Of a DNA stretch of 6,775 nt, positions 6,350 to 6,775 are shown one piece after another. Numbering within the stretch: position 1 is the first letter of the stretch; each line of letters begins with the position of its first letter. Origin of the DNA: Rhodospirillaceae bacterium (GTDB lineage: Bacteria > Pseudomonadota > Alphaproteobacteria > Rhodospirillales_A > Casp-alpha2). The notes beneath the pieces were generated by a model. The model was not told where the DNA came from. It did no database searches and saw only the letters and a list, made by a program, of their open reading frames with translations. Position numbers and translations under genes: made by a program. The stretch is taken from NCBI GenBank assembly GCA_003488105.1, contig DNMS01000054.1, positions 1 through 6,775 of the forward strand. Direction: 5' to 3'.

Positions 6350-6775
6350 TCAGGAGCCGGGGCCCGTCACGACGGTCACGCCACGGCGGTTTTGCGACCA
6401 GGCGGTTTCGTCGGAGCCGAGCGCCACGGGGCGTTCCTCACCGTAGGAGACAGTCTTGATCCGCTTGGCGTCGATGCCGAGATAGATCAGATATTCTTTC
6501 ACCGCATTGGCGCGGCGTTCGCCGAGCGCCAAGTTGTATTCCCGCGTGCCGCGTTCGTCGGCATGGCCTTCGATCGTAACCGTCACGGAGCTGTATTTCT
6601 TGAGCCAGGCGGCCTGGACATCCAGAACCTTCTTCTGATCCTGCTCGACATCGAAGCGGTCGAACGAGAAGAACACTCGATCACCGACATCAACGACGAA
6701 CTGATCCTTCAACGCCAGCGGCGCGGCGGCCGGCAGCGGTGTGATCGATTGGCCAGAACCGGAGGCGCCGGCGCC
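6350..6775 (-). CDS. pal: Peptidoglycan-associated lipoprotein Pal (partial, C-terminal 141 residues)
   Basis: Pal is an outer-membrane lipoprotein whose periplasmic OmpA-type domain binds the diaminopimelate of peptidoglycan and interacts with TolB. The Tol-Pal system keeps the outer membrane attached during constriction. The frame is open to the window edge at 6775, so the start, signal peptide and lipidated cysteine are missing. Numbering visible residues from the edge, a Gly/Ala/Pro-rich linker (about 1-21) precedes the domain. GDRVFFSFD follows at 31-39, then the peptidoglycan-binding core EGHADERGT (69-77) and NLALGERRA (81-89), then SYGEERP (110-116) and NRRGV (129-133). The Asp of GHAD and the first Arg of the ERRA segment correspond to the residues that contact diaminopimelate in OmpA-type domains. 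Stop is TGA at 6352-6350. A generic OmpA protein is possible, but the GHADERGT signature and following cpoB make Pal much more likely. Confidence 0.95.
   Translation of the reverse strand, partial: GAGASGSGQSITPLPAAAPLALKDQFVVDVGDRVFFSFDRFDVEQDQKKVLDVQAAWLKKYSSVTVTIEGHADERGTREYNLALGERRANAVKEYLIYLGIDAKRIKTVSYGEERPVALGSDETAWSQNRRGVTVVTGPGS

Noticed and set aside
6246..6446. A 66-codon plus-strand open frame running from the pal-cpoB gap into pal.
   Set aside because: More than half overlaps the end of pal on the opposite strand. Its front part runs through the terminator hairpin, and no start signal or domain is visible.
1..6775. Search for tRNA or rRNA genes, CRISPR repeats, insertion sequences, attachment sites and frameshifts.
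   Set aside because: Coding density is very high, all six genes have intact frames, and no repeated or RNA-gene-like segment is visible by eye.

Overview
The window reads as a stretch of chromosome from a GC-rich alphaproteobacterium, probably a Rhodospirillales-like lineage. This is inferred from high GC, the protein sequences, and the gene order pal - cpoB - tilS - ftsH - folP - glmM, which continues the Tol-Pal cluster in many alphaproteobacteria. I cannot name genus or species. Everything recognisable is on the minus strand, so transcription runs from high to low coordinates. The first and last genes are cut by the window edges.

In transcription order: (1) 6775-6350, the C-terminal 141 residues of Pal, the peptidoglycan-binding outer-membrane lipoprotein of the Tol-Pal system. 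(2) 6349-6168, the largest non-coding gap (182 nt), holding a long GC-rich hairpin that looks like the pal terminator, a probable promoter in an AT-rich patch immediately after it, and a second, smaller hairpin. (3) 6167-5046, cpoB (ybgF), a periplasmic coiled-coil/TPR partner of Tol-Pal. (4) 4978-3659, tilS, tRNA-Ile lysidine synthetase. (5) 3552-1615, ftsH, the membrane AAA+ zinc protease, starting at TTG behind a strong ribosome-binding site. (6) 1618-740, folP, dihydropteroate synthase, overlapping the end of ftsH by four bases. (7) 702-1, the first 234 codons of glmM, phosphoglucosamine mutase. No region longer than 300 bases lacks a gene.

The genes are all housekeeping. Pal and CpoB serve outer-membrane constriction and its coordination with peptidoglycan synthesis at division. 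GlmM supplies the precursor of UDP-GlcNAc for peptidoglycan and lipopolysaccharide. FtsH performs membrane protein quality control. TilS makes AUA-decoding tRNA-Ile, and FolP makes the folate precursor. Short gaps (67, 106 and 37 nt) and one overlap suggest that cpoB to glmM can be co-transcribed, possibly with an extra promoter before ftsH.

I found no mobile element, CRISPR array, RNA gene, frameshift or sign of transfer, and no evidence of an undescribed system. The points worth a second look are small: the terminator/promoter arrangement before cpoB, start and overlap signals in ftsH and folP, and a cysteine pair in CpoB.
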